A DNA stretch of 47,693 bases from a virus. The DNA lies in the IMG/VR virus record IMGVR_UViG_3300025326_000061, positions 1 through 47,693 of that record. One strand, 5' to 3'. Positions 1 to 7,532 of this stretch are shown here, piece after piece; within the stretch, counting starts at the first letter, position 1; each line of letters begins with the position of its first letter. The notes under the pieces were generated by a model. It saw nothing but the letters and a program-made list of their open reading frames with translations. It was not told the DNA's origin and searched no databases. Position numbers and translations under genes: made by a program.

Positions 1-411
1 TCAATCTGGCTCACACCGTCCACCACCAAATCCCCAGTTGCGGCATCGCTTGCGGTGACTGACGATGCCGTTCCCGTGTCTTGGGCGGTAGCGGAAGTCC
101 CCGCTGGAACGGATTGATGCACTCCTGTCATAGAGGTGACGCCCAGGAAATGCTCGTTCGCTGGTGCAGCGGAGAGGGTATTGGTTACCGTTTGCGCCCC
201 CGTTGCCTGCCCAGCAAGAACATACCCCGCGTGCCCCGAATTTCCAGATGACCACGTTTCGTCCCACTTCTCGGTCATGGACACCCCGGCATACGTGGTG
301 CCAGTGGAGGTCTTGCCCGCAGGGAAGGAATTGTTGGATGAATACGCGAAAGCGCCTAAATTTTCCCCGCTTGACGTGTGTGACAACGACAGGACTCCAT
401 CGCCAGTGGTC
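1..411. repeat. Terminal direct repeat, left copy (matches 47283-47693)
   Basis: The first 411 bases match the last 411 bases of the window at 402 positions. The mismatches are at 79, 165, 198, 303, 305, 339, 352, 395 and 411. This is what overlapping ends of a circular or terminally redundant assembly look like. Five of nine differences fall on third codon positions of the adhesin frame, which suggests real sequence variants rather than random errors. A true 411-bp physical terminal repeat is possible but not shown. Confidence 0.85.
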
Positions 412-908
412 TCAACGGCATCGGTAGCCGCATCGAAGGCGACCGAACTACTGAATCTATACTGCGGAGCGGGTGCATCGAACCCGATAACTTCGATGTC
501 GCTCTCCAGGATGCCAGCAAGAGCGTCAATCTCAATTCGACACTGATAACTCAATCTAGATCGTTCACCTAGCCGAACCGCGAAACCTTCACGCTTTCCG
601 AAAAATCCATAAGTAGGCGAAAATAAAAGTTCATAAGCATCAACTTCAATACCTGAACGATTTACACGAATTCCGCCCTTTGCCTGCCCTTGACAAATGT
701 GTTCCTCACTACCATCCAGTTCCATGACGATTCTGATTCTTATTGTATCCAGCGCGCCCCATGCAAGAGGGGCAATTGTCTTGGGGCGCGAAATCTTAAC
801 AAGAATACCGGAAGTTAGAATAGGCAATGCTAGTGAATCCACGACTACTCGACGTGTTGAAGCCGTTAGTAATAATGACCGTTTGGGCAGGATGATCGAA
901 CTTCCCAT
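1..908 (-). CDS. Fibre/adhesin-like protein, N-terminal part (gene continues across the window ends)
   Basis: I read an open frame from ATG at 906-908 on the minus strand, preceded by AAGGTGAG as ribosome binding site, running off the window at base 1. Because 1-411 duplicate 47283-47693, the gene continues at 47693 and ends at 47060, giving 376 residues in total. Residues 1 to about 120 are a beta-rich, fairly AT-rich N-terminal region. From about residue 130 the protein becomes Ser/Thr/Gly/Ala-rich with a repeating beta-sandwich pattern and a final segment ending WVAGAVAFKAVS, like the secreted or fibre beta-sandwich domains common in bacterial surface and phage tail proteins. The position among fibre genes supports a host-recognition or decoration role. 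The exact function is not recognised. Base composition changes inside the gene (see findings). Confidence 0.75.
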   Translation of the reverse strand, partial: MGSSIILPKRSLLLTASTRRVVVDSLALPILTSGILVKISRPKTIAPLAWGALDTIRIRIVMELDGSEEHICQGQAKGGIRVNRSGIEVDAYELLFSPTYGFFGKREGFAVRLGERSRLSYQCRIEIDALAGILESDIEVIGFDAPAPQYRFSSSVAFDAATDAVETTGDGVLSLSHTSSGENLGAFAYSSNNSFPAGKTSTGTTYAGVSMTEKWDETWSSGNSGHAGYVLAGQATGAQTVTNTLSAAPANEHFLGVTSMTGVHQSVPAGTSATAQDTGTASSVTASDAATGDLVVDGVSQI

Positions 909-941
909 CACTCACCTTAAATTTATAGTTCTCCTACGATA

Positions 942-982
942 AGCAGAGAGAGCAACACCCATGAGGTCATGCTCCCTCTGCT
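942..982 (-). other. RNA hairpin between the 1017 gene and the adhesin gene
   Basis: A 13-bp stem (942-954 with 970-982) has a 15-nt loop. The single non-Watson-Crick pair becomes G:U only in leftward RNA, which suggests the structure acts in the minus-strand transcript. No U-run follows (the next bases read TTATCG), so it is not a clear intrinsic terminator. It may be a processing site, an mRNA stabiliser or a weak terminator ahead of the adhesin ribosome binding site. Confidence 0.5.
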
Positions 983-1016
983 GTTATGGCACTAAGAAAA
1001 CTAGCGGCCAACACTA

Positions 1017-1472
1017 TTATTGTTCCCATTCAATATTAGCGTCAGCATTGATAGCAGCACCAGCTCCACGATTTGCACGAATTGCAAATCCCTTAGCGGT
1101 TGCTGCTGCACCTTCAACTTTTGGCTCTCTTCCGAGCGGATACTGAATAACGAGACCAGAAGAAGGAGGAACCATGTAACCTTTAAGTACTACAACGGTT
1201 CCTTCTGAAGCAGGAAGTTTCTTCGCAGATGCTTGCACAGTATCGCCAGTGTCTTGCTGATCTGTTGGCGTAACTGCTGTTCCGGCTGCTGAAGTTGCTG
1301 TTACTCTTACTGTTTGCACCAGAACTGGAACATCTGTTGCTGAAACACCACTGAAGCTGATAGAAGCTTCAGTAACTATTGCCCTCCTTCCAGCAGGAGG
1401 ATTTACTTCTACGATTGTAGCCATTGTTGCTGGAACTGCTGCTGACTCTGCTAATGCGGCCCAAAGTCCCAT
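1017..1472 (-). CDS. Small beta-rich virion-associated protein (unknown)
   Basis: This encodes 151 residues starting at ATG with AAGGAG seven bases upstream. The sequence is rich in Val, Ala and Thr with alternating short beta strands, has no membrane segment and ends in an acidic NIEWEQ. It lies between fibre genes on the late strand, so a structural role as a fibre base, spike or decoration protein is likely. I do not recognise a family. Confidence 0.7.
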   Translation of the reverse strand: MGLWAALAESAAVPATMATIVEVNPPAGRRAIVTEASISFSGVSATDVPVLVQTVRVTATSAAGTAVTPTDQQDTGDTVQASAKKLPASEGTVVVLKGYMVPPSSGLVIQYPLGREPKVEGAAATAKGFAIRANRGAGAAINADANIEWEQ

Positions 1473-1496
1473 TTGTAGCTCCTTTTGAAAGTAAAG

Positions 1497-1688
1497 TTAA
1501 TGAAAAACAAGTTTACTACTAGCTTCCTCAAACTGAGGACATTCCTCAGGAAGGGGACTCTTTTTACCTACTAGCTTACAACTCTTGTCAGGACTGTCTG
1601 GACTACCCTGCAAAAACTTGCAAGTAGCCAAACATTGATCATTGTTGAACACTCCACAAACTACTGCCCATTTTTCCTTAGAATTCAT
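1497..1688 (-). CDS. Cysteine-rich 63-residue protein (unknown)
   Basis: The chosen start is the ATG at 1686-1688, which follows directly on the TAA (1690-1692) of the upstream gene (TAAT ATG). An in-frame TTG further upstream would add eleven hydrophobic residues that overlap that gene. The protein has five cysteines (at WAVVC, DQC, ATC, KSC and EEC) and many charged residues, compatible with a small disulphide-bonded or metal-binding fold. It sits in the late fibre region. No family is recognised. Confidence 0.55.
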   Translation of the reverse strand: MNSKEKWAVVCGVFNNDQCLATCKFLQGSPDSPDKSCKLVGKKSPLPEECPQFEEASSKLVFH

Positions 1689-1689
1689 A

Positions 1690-1920
1690 TTAAAAACCAA
1701 AAGGAGAAAAAGTTGCAGCAAATGGGATATGAGATTCTACTTCTGTATCACTTCCTCCGCCAACTTCATAAGTTTCATTTTCCCTAAAATCATCATAAGG
1801 AGTTTCTTCTTTTTCCTCCTCAGGAGTTTCTTCTTCAGCCCCATAAGGAAGAATAATAACAGCAACACTGTTGCTATCTTCTAGCGCGTCGATAATATCT
1901 AGAAGAAGTTGATGAGACAT
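1690..1920 (-). CDS. Small acidic protein (unknown)
   Basis: This encodes 76 residues. A short N-terminal helix is followed by a strongly acidic stretch around residues 29-50 (repeated Glu with EETPEEEKEETP) and a hydrophobic C-terminus ending FSPFGF. The gene is compact and translationally linked to its downstream neighbour through its TAA. Acidic small proteins in late operons can be assembly factors, but nothing here proves that. Confidence 0.55.
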   Translation of the reverse strand: MSHQLLLDIIDALEDSNSVAVIILPYGAEEETPEEEKEETPYDDFRENETYEVGGGSDTEVESHIPFAATFSPFGF

Positions 1921-1928
1921 TAGTATCC

Positions 1929-2510
1929 TTAGTGCTGAATGAACTCAAAATCAAGATTAAACAAAAATAGTCCAGTTTCTAGAGCTATTCCTACTGCTTG
2001 TTCAATGTTACCTGCCGCTACTGGAGCTATAGATGTAAGGAATCCATCAGTAGTACTTAAAAAATAGCGTGTTCCTACTGTTAATCCAGTAATTCCATTC
2101 GTTAATCCCTGACACAGTATAACTTCTCCATATTCGCCAGATACAATACCAATAGAAGTTGTACAGAATCCATGACAAGGCTTTGTGTTATCTGTTGCAT
2201 TAGCTTTACGCACATTAATAACACCGCTTACTGCATGAATACTAACAGCATTGCCAAATCCAATTGCTTCGCTGGCTTTTACATAAAGTCTCCATTGGGA
2301 AGCTTTGTGCAGTGTTTCTACTATCGGAAGAGCTGCCCAACTATCTTTAAGTTGCTGTCCTATGCCAAGATAGTTGTGAAAAACTGACTGAACTTGTTGA
2401 AATGCACTATAAACTTCAACAAAAGCTGGTCTAATTTCTGGTGGAATATTACTTGGAACAACATCGCCAATTCCAAGAGTAAAAGGAAGATTAAAGCGAG
2501 CACCTGACAT
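1929..2510 (-). CDS. Tail fibre or spike tip-like protein
   Basis: This encodes 193 residues, starting at the ATG that follows the stop of the preceding gene (TAAT ATG). Residues 1-60 are partly helical. The C-terminal 90 residues carry the pattern G-LTNGITGLTVGTRYFL, then TTDGFLTS, then AVGIALETGLFLFNL. That pattern is typical of the small beta domain at the end of many phage fibre and spike proteins. The gene is adjacent to the putative nozzle/hub gene and is probably part of the tail tip. Family assignment is by pattern only. Confidence 0.6.
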   Translation of the reverse strand: MSGARFNLPFTLGIGDVVPSNIPPEIRPAFVEVYSAFQQVQSVFHNYLGIGQQLKDSWAALPIVETLHKASQWRLYVKASEAIGFGNAVSIHAVSGVINVRKANATDNTKPCHGFCTTSIGIVSGEYGEVILCQGLTNGITGLTVGTRYFLSTTDGFLTSIAPVAAGNIEQAVGIALETGLFLFNLDFEFIQH

Positions 2511-2511
2511 A

Positions 2512-4143
2512 TTAACGAATCATTCCTAGTGGTGTGTAGCGAATGAGAGTCCCCACAAGGTTATAAGTTCCAGTAAAAAGTAGCGTATTATTTACTCCAG
2601 TAACTCTACAGGCATATTCTCGCAGTTTTCCATTATTCGTCTTAAGAAATGGTGTAACAGCTGGTTCAAAATTCTTTCCGTCTTGACTTGGGAGCACAAA
2701 AGCTTCAAAATTTGCCCCAGAATTTGCATTTTCAACCTCAAAGCCAAGAAGTTGTAAGTAATGACCACGAGTAAATTGATATTTTCCAAGTAAAAATACA
2801 GCATCATCAGCAAGTCTGCCAAGATCGAAATTCGTAAGCATCACTCGTCCATCTGCTTGAAGAAATGCAAGAGTTCGTTTTGGCCTATTAGCTGTTGCAA
2901 TTGCTGTAAACAAATCTTGATAAGAAGTAAGCAGAAGATCTGAATACAGAGTTCCGGCGTCCATTAGCATTTCGTAAGTAATTTCTCCATACAAGTTAGG
3001 ATAGTTGTATTCGAAACAGTCTACATGGTTAATTTTAACTTTGCCCCAGCGTTTCTGAGCAATATCATAGATAAGAGCATGAGTTAAGGAAGAAACTCCA
3101 TAACTGATTACTAAATAACGTGCAGAAATTATAGTAAGTTTTGCTAACATATCTGAACCTAATGTTTGCACAGTAAATGTTTTAGTTGCTGAAGTATAAT
3201 CTTCAAATATACGAGAAGTTAAGAAGTCAATAATTTCTGGAAATACTATTTTAGAGCCAGCTTTAGTAATCTCCTGTAATCCAACACTGGTAAGTGCGTA
3301 GTGGCTCTCTAAATTAACGTCATGACTCACCTGTTCTTTTGAGAGAATTCCACCACTACCTGAAATTTCCTTAAATATAAAAGGAAATCGAATATTACTT
3401 GTAAAAGAAGCTCCAACAGCATTTCCTGTTCCGTAAACAATAAAACCATTAATATTAGGCAAAGCTGCTACAATTCTACCCTTCAGATCTGTCACTGCTC
3501 CGCTACCAGCTCCGGTAATAAGTGAAGGAACAAAATCAAGAGGATTAGTTGCGCTGCTCCAATACATTGTTGTATCATCAAAGGCGAGCAAATATCCATT
3601 ACTTCCTACAATACCATTAACAAGTAGTGGATTGAGACCAATCAGTGTAACTGAATCAAATGTTTTAGTTGTGGAGTTGTAAATAAAAGCGCCAATTTTT
3701 TCGTAATAAACATATGTATTTCCTTGGACAAAAGCATAAGTAACAAGTACATCAGGTTCTACAGCTGGAATCGGATCTATGCTTTCCCACTGACCAACTG
3801 GTGCATCAAATACATAATTTAATCCTCCTGCCGGAGATAGTAAAAATTTATTTCCTCCAACTTCTGTAAGCGGAATAATCTGGTCAAACTCTGTTGCAGT
3901 AGGAATAGCGGCAATAACTTGGTCATATCCGACACTTTGAAAACCCTGCTCTGTTGGAAATGTATTATGACAATAAAATACCTGAGGAACACCAATATCA
4001 CGATCTGCATCAGAGCCTGAAAATACAGCATTTCGTTGATAATTCATGTCGTGCTGCGGCAGAATAATAGTACGACTTCCAAGATCGGTAGTTAATGGAA
4101 AGCGAGCAGCACTAAGATTACAGCGGCTATGATAACGAGCCAT
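2512..4143 (-). CDS. Putative tail nozzle/hub (beta-propeller-like) structural protein
   Basis: This encodes 543 residues. I place the start at ATG 4141-4143 (MARYHSRCN), two bases after the stop of the upstream LamG gene, with GAGGATGG as ribosome binding site. A longer in-frame extension would overlap that gene. The sequence is beta-rich throughout, with repeated blocks that include WSSATNPLDF, GRIVAALPNINGFIVYGTGN and HYALTSVGLQEIT. That layout is seen in podovirus tail hub or nozzle proteins with a beta-propeller. The order adaptor, fibre, hub fits a short tail. An alternative is a phage stabilisation or needle-hub protein. Confidence 0.6.
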   Translation of the reverse strand: MARYHSRCNLSAARFPLTTDLGSRTIILPQHDMNYQRNAVFSGSDADRDIGVPQVFYCHNTFPTEQGFQSVGYDQVIAAIPTATEFDQIIPLTEVGGNKFLLSPAGGLNYVFDAPVGQWESIDPIPAVEPDVLVTYAFVQGNTYVYYEKIGAFIYNSTTKTFDSVTLIGLNPLLVNGIVGSNGYLLAFDDTTMYWSSATNPLDFVPSLITGAGSGAVTDLKGRIVAALPNINGFIVYGTGNAVGASFTSNIRFPFIFKEISGSGGILSKEQVSHDVNLESHYALTSVGLQEITKAGSKIVFPEIIDFLTSRIFEDYTSATKTFTVQTLGSDMLAKLTIISARYLVISYGVSSLTHALIYDIAQKRWGKVKINHVDCFEYNYPNLYGEITYEMLMDAGTLYSDLLLTSYQDLFTAIATANRPKRTLAFLQADGRVMLTNFDLGRLADDAVFLLGKYQFTRGHYLQLLGFEVENANSGANFEAFVLPSQDGKNFEPAVTPFLKTNNGKLREYACRVTGVNNTLLFTGTYNLVGTLIRYTPLGMIR

Positions 4144-4144
4144 G

Positions 4145-5770
4145 TTACCATCCTCGCCATGCTCTAAGCTGCGCAACAACTGTATTGTAAGCAGTTGAAT
4201 CAGACATGCCCGTTCCTTTGTTTGCAAATACATATGTGCCGCTTGAAAGCAAAAGCACCATGCTATTTCGTGTAGGAAGGTAGATTACACCTCCTCGTCC
4301 AGTACTGCCGTCAAACACATAATTAACCTCAAGTTCCTCGCCTTGAGTATACCCCATCGAAGCTAATAATAGTTTCAGGCGTTGTGTTGTGCGTCCCGGA
4401 CGCACACCTATGTTATGCGCTTTGTTTATTGTAGTCGAAGCTGTAATAGTGAAGTAGTCACTGATATATTCTCCACGCAGCGCATAGTTCCTTACCGCAG
4501 TTACAGCAACACCACTGGTATCAGCTTCAGCTACGAACACTCTGTTCCTTGCTGTCATTCCCGGATTGGTGCCAGCAACAGCAGATGCACTTGTCACTTC
4601 ATACATCTTCATTTCAGGAATGGAAAAGAAACATACAAGTTGATTGGTTTCATTCACAGCATAAGCAGATGCTTTTGGAGTTTCAATAGCAGTAGCGGAA
4701 GCAGCACGTAGAAGCCGGAATTCATCAAGCCAACCATTAAACGGTGAGCTTACTTCATCACTAGCAATACCAAGATGAAGTTGTGTCACCTCGCAAATTC
4801 TAGCAGTAGAAGCTACAGAAATATCTTGTGTTTCTACTGCTCCATTTAGCGAAAGATAGACACGATAGGTGCCCGCGAGAGCGTCGAAAACTATTCTTAC
4901 TCTATGCCATTCCCCCGTAGCAAATGTCGTATTGGTTCCAGAAACATTGTTAGCAATGTCAAAAGACGTGCCTGTGGAAGATGCATAAAAGGCAAGTTTT
5001 TCTACTCCTGCCGTATCTTGCAACTGCACTAGCATACCAAAAGCCGCTGCGTTTCGGATGCTGATGAGACCGTATACAACACCATTGCCGGGACTTGCAT
5101 TGATTCTAAACCAGCAGGATACCTCCCATGAACCGTCACCTAAAGAAGTGATGCTGTTAGTCTTGGCAAAGTCGCCTGTCCCATCCAGCAACAAACTTGC
5201 ACTACCAAACTTCTGTTGTGCCGTATCAAGCTGTGCATTCCCCCCAAATGTCCAAGTATTTCCAAAGTCGTCAGTGGTGCTGGTAGCTGCATCAATGCCG
5301 TCGAAATGCAGCAAAAAATTTTCAGTGCGGTCGAAGACATATCCATATTGCGGAGGAACTAATGTTTTGTCCCAGGCAATGCTGCTGACACTTACATAGT
5401 CGGCATAAATATAACTCAGATTATTCGCACTCAATGCTGAAATTATTGGGTCAGTATCAGCAGTAAGCTGTGCATAACTATCAATGGCACCAACAGTTGC
5501 GTTAAATCCAGCAGCAAAGGCAAAAACAATTGCTTGTGCAGTAGCTGCAAGTTTAACTGTCAATCCAGTTCCTGCACTAAGCATGTTTGCATAGCCGCTG
5601 GAATTGACTACTCCCTGAAGAATGGTTTGCCTTGCGCCCGTAGATTTACCTGCACTCACAGCGAGAGTCTGAATATAGTCCTTCAGCTCACGAAATTCTT
5701 CCGCTGCTGAACCAGCGGGTCTGGATATTACAGGATCAGTAATATCTACTGGATTTGGAACATAAGCCAT
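4145..5770 (-). CDS. LamG-domain tail fibre protein
   Basis: This encodes 541 residues. The N-terminal 90 residues (helical, then an AGTGLTVKLAATAQAIVF block) look like a virion attachment region. Residues about 150-360 form a concanavalin-like LamG jelly roll, recognisable by NFLLHFDGIDAATSTTD, then FGSASLLLDGTGDFA, WEVSCWFRI, GEWHRVRIVFD and FNGWLDEFRLLR. The remainder is a separate beta domain. LamG domains in phage fibres bind carbohydrate, so cell-surface glycan recognition is the likely role. The gene is followed directly by the hub gene. Confidence 0.8.
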   Translation of the reverse strand: MAYVPNPVDITDPVISRPAGSAAEEFRELKDYIQTLAVSAGKSTGARQTILQGVVNSSGYANMLSAGTGLTVKLAATAQAIVFAFAAGFNATVGAIDSYAQLTADTDPIISALSANNLSYIYADYVSVSSIAWDKTLVPPQYGYVFDRTENFLLHFDGIDAATSTTDDFGNTWTFGGNAQLDTAQQKFGSASLLLDGTGDFAKTNSITSLGDGSWEVSCWFRINASPGNGVVYGLISIRNAAAFGMLVQLQDTAGVEKLAFYASSTGTSFDIANNVSGTNTTFATGEWHRVRIVFDALAGTYRVYLSLNGAVETQDISVASTARICEVTQLHLGIASDEVSSPFNGWLDEFRLLRAASATAIETPKASAYAVNETNQLVCFFSIPEMKMYEVTSASAVAGTNPGMTARNRVFVAEADTSGVAVTAVRNYALRGEYISDYFTITASTTINKAHNIGVRPGRTTQRLKLLLASMGYTQGEELEVNYVFDGSTGRGGVIYLPTRNSMVLLLSSGTYVFANKGTGMSDSTAYNTVVAQLRAWRGW

Positions 5771-5779
5771 TCGTGTTCC

Positions 5780-6214
5780 TTATTGAGCAACAACCTGTCC
5801 AACTGGAAGCACAAGAAAGCCAATAACCACTTCTGCAGTAGCTGCTGCATTCAGTTTAAATGTGCAAGAACCTGCTGCTTGCGCAGAAACTACAACACTC
5901 TTGGCTGTAGTATCATCACTAAGCAGAAAAGGAATAATGAGAGAATTGGCGTCTATTTGGCTATTCGTCAACACTACCGTCTGTCCAGCAGCAGCAATCT
6001 TCACAGTTCCAGCAACTTTATTGATCGTCTGTGCCCCTGTCGCGCTGGATCGAGTATAATCAAAGGCAATACCATTCTTTACTTGCATCCGCTTATTAAC
6101 AGAGTCGTAAAAAAGATTAAGAACATCAATATCAGGAACGCTATCCGTATCTATGTATGGAATAGCTCCTTGTGGCAGATTTGGATCAGCGAGTGCTACC
6201 CAGATTGTGCTCAT
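5780..6214 (-). CDS. Small fibre-associated beta protein (unknown)
   Basis: This encodes 144 residues. After about 45 residues that include a DVLNLFYDSVNKRMQVKNG segment, typical of a fibre attachment module, comes a beta region (GAQTINKVAGTVKIAAAGQ through VVIGFLVLP). The second half resembles a generic receptor-binding or fibre-support domain. The gene overlaps the end of the adaptor gene by one base and precedes the LamG fibre gene, which suggests joint assembly. No named family is claimed. Confidence 0.6.
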   Translation of the reverse strand: MSTIWVALADPNLPQGAIPYIDTDSVPDIDVLNLFYDSVNKRMQVKNGIAFDYTRSSATGAQTINKVAGTVKIAAAGQTVVLTNSQIDANSLIIPFLLSDDTTAKSVVVSAQAAGSCTFKLNAAATAEVVIGFLVLPVGQVVAQ

Positions 6215-6843
6215 TAGCGTCCTCTCATTTCAATGCCGTGCATTTTAACCATTGCAGCCTGTTCAGCAACGAGACTGTCGAACTTGCGGCTTTGTTCTTG
6301 GAGAGCGATCATTTGGAAGATTAAACTACAAGCGTCAAATATGATAGCAAATGGAACAGTGTCTGCGATCCAGCTACTGTATTCAGTTGTTGGCGTAACC
6401 TTTGGAAGCTGATACCATCCAGCTAAAAGTTGACGAAGAACAGTGTTACTGCGGATATTAAGCATCCTACCAGCAATGTAAGCAACATTAGGTTTTTCAA
6501 GTCCATAACCATCAAGAATCTGATCCGCATTAAGGATCGTAAGAAAAGGGCCAGCAGCTCCGGTAAGTTGCTGCGTAAATGGATCAGCTCCAGTTGGATT
6601 CCATTTACGAAGATATTTGAGACTTCTGTAGCGTGCAAATACTCCACTAATATCAACTTGCTGAATATAACCATCAGCTTCTAGAACAATTTTCGCTTCA
6701 GTTATATCTCTTTCATAGAAGTCAGTTTGATGCATTCGAAGCGTTGCAGCTTGTACAGCGGTAGCAGTTTCAGCCACCAGCTCAGGATGATTCGTAAGAC
6801 TAATTACAGTGTCGTAAATTTCCTGGTATGTCACAAGCCGCAA
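6214..6843 (-). CDS. Head-tail adaptor (neck) protein, putative
   Basis: This encodes 209 mostly helical residues that begin MRLVTYQEIYDTVISLTNHP. The N-terminal helical pair followed by a beta patch and long helices, the length near 200 residues, and the position after the capsid genes and before the tail hub match adaptors of short-tailed phages (T7 gp11/P22 gp4 role, SU10-type adaptor family). The identification rests on length, pattern and order. No catalytic residues are expected. Confidence 0.55.
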   Translation of the reverse strand: MRLVTYQEIYDTVISLTNHPELVAETATAVQAATLRMHQTDFYERDITEAKIVLEADGYIQQVDISGVFARYRSLKYLRKWNPTGADPFTQQLTGAAGPFLTILNADQILDGYGLEKPNVAYIAGRMLNIRSNTVLRQLLAGWYQLPKVTPTTEYSSWIADTVPFAIIFDACSLIFQMIALQEQSRKFDSLVAEQAAMVKMHGIEMRGR

Positions 6844-6864
6844 CTCTCCACAGCAAGCATCAAG

Positions 6865-7431
6865 TTAACGAGCAACATCACCTGAGTTACTGCTCGCAAT
6901 ACCGCTAGTAACAGCATCGGTTCCAGCCGGTTTCAACTTCTTGCTTCCCAGTTCAGCAAGAAGCCGCCGAGCTTTTTGTTCCGGTGCTTCAACAGGAGAA
7001 ACATCCTTTGGTTTCGGATTCTTTTTCTCAGCAAGCAAAGCTTCGAGCTGAGGAATAGTATAGTTATCTCGCACCTGTTTCTCCATTTCGAGTCTCACAA
7101 CATCCTTGATTGCTCCGAGAGGATCTTCATACATTCGTGCCTGTTCAACTTCTTTGCTATTTGCGCGATGAATATATTGATTTCCGTTTTCAATCTCACC
7201 ATCTAGATAAGCGATATCTTCTTGAATACTCGTTTTCAAGAATCCAGCAACAAATGGCAGCTTCTTTCCATCTGGCCGGAACATCGAAGCATTCATGATG
7301 GTGCAAGTAAAATATACTGCTTCTCTTACCTTTGTATTTGGCATTGGCGGAGTAATAGCTGCCAATGGAGAAACATGAGGTTGCACCGGTGTATCAGAGT
7401 TAGCATCTTGCAGATCAGGGTTTTGAGCCAC
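6865..7431 (-). CDS. Small head-associated protein (unknown)
   Basis: This encodes 188 residues. The disordered, Pro-rich N-terminus (about 30 residues) is followed by a compact region containing FRPDGKKLPFVAGFLKTS and DIAYLDGEIENGN, then long helices and a basic, disordered C-terminus. The pattern F-x-PDGKK-x-x-F followed by IAYLD-x-EI is familiar from small proteins encoded beside capsid genes in many phages. It may be involved in head completion. The gene lies just after the MCP terminator, so it is probably made in lower amounts than the MCP. Confidence 0.6.
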   Translation of the reverse strand: MAQNPDLQDANSDTPVQPHVSPLAAITPPMPNTKVREAVYFTCTIMNASMFRPDGKKLPFVAGFLKTSIQEDIAYLDGEIENGNQYIHRANSKEVEQARMYEDPLGAIKDVVRLEMEKQVRDNYTIPQLEALLAEKKNPKPKDVSPVEAPEQKARRLLAELGSKKLKPAGTDAVTSGIASSNSGDVAR

Positions 7432-7465
7432 GGTTATTTCCTTTCACTGTTGGACGAACTTAGAG

Positions 7466-7510
7466 AAAAAAATGGTGCAGGAAAGAAGTTCTCTCCTTCT
7501 CTGCACCATT
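7466..7510 (-). terminator. Intrinsic terminator after the major capsid gene
   Basis: A perfect 10-bp outer stem (AATGGTGCAG at 7471-7480 with its complement at 7501-7510) has additional inner pairing. In the leftward direction it is followed by seven T residues (7466-7472). It lies 23 bases past the MCP stop codon, so MCP transcripts should be enriched over those of the neck and tail genes. Confidence 0.85.
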
Positions 7511-7532
7511 GACTTCTCAGGAGACGAAAAAG

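Noticed and set aside
1-267. Arg/Gly-rich 88-codon frame at each window end
   Set aside because: It is an alternative frame of the duplicated adhesin segment, present twice only because the segment is duplicated.
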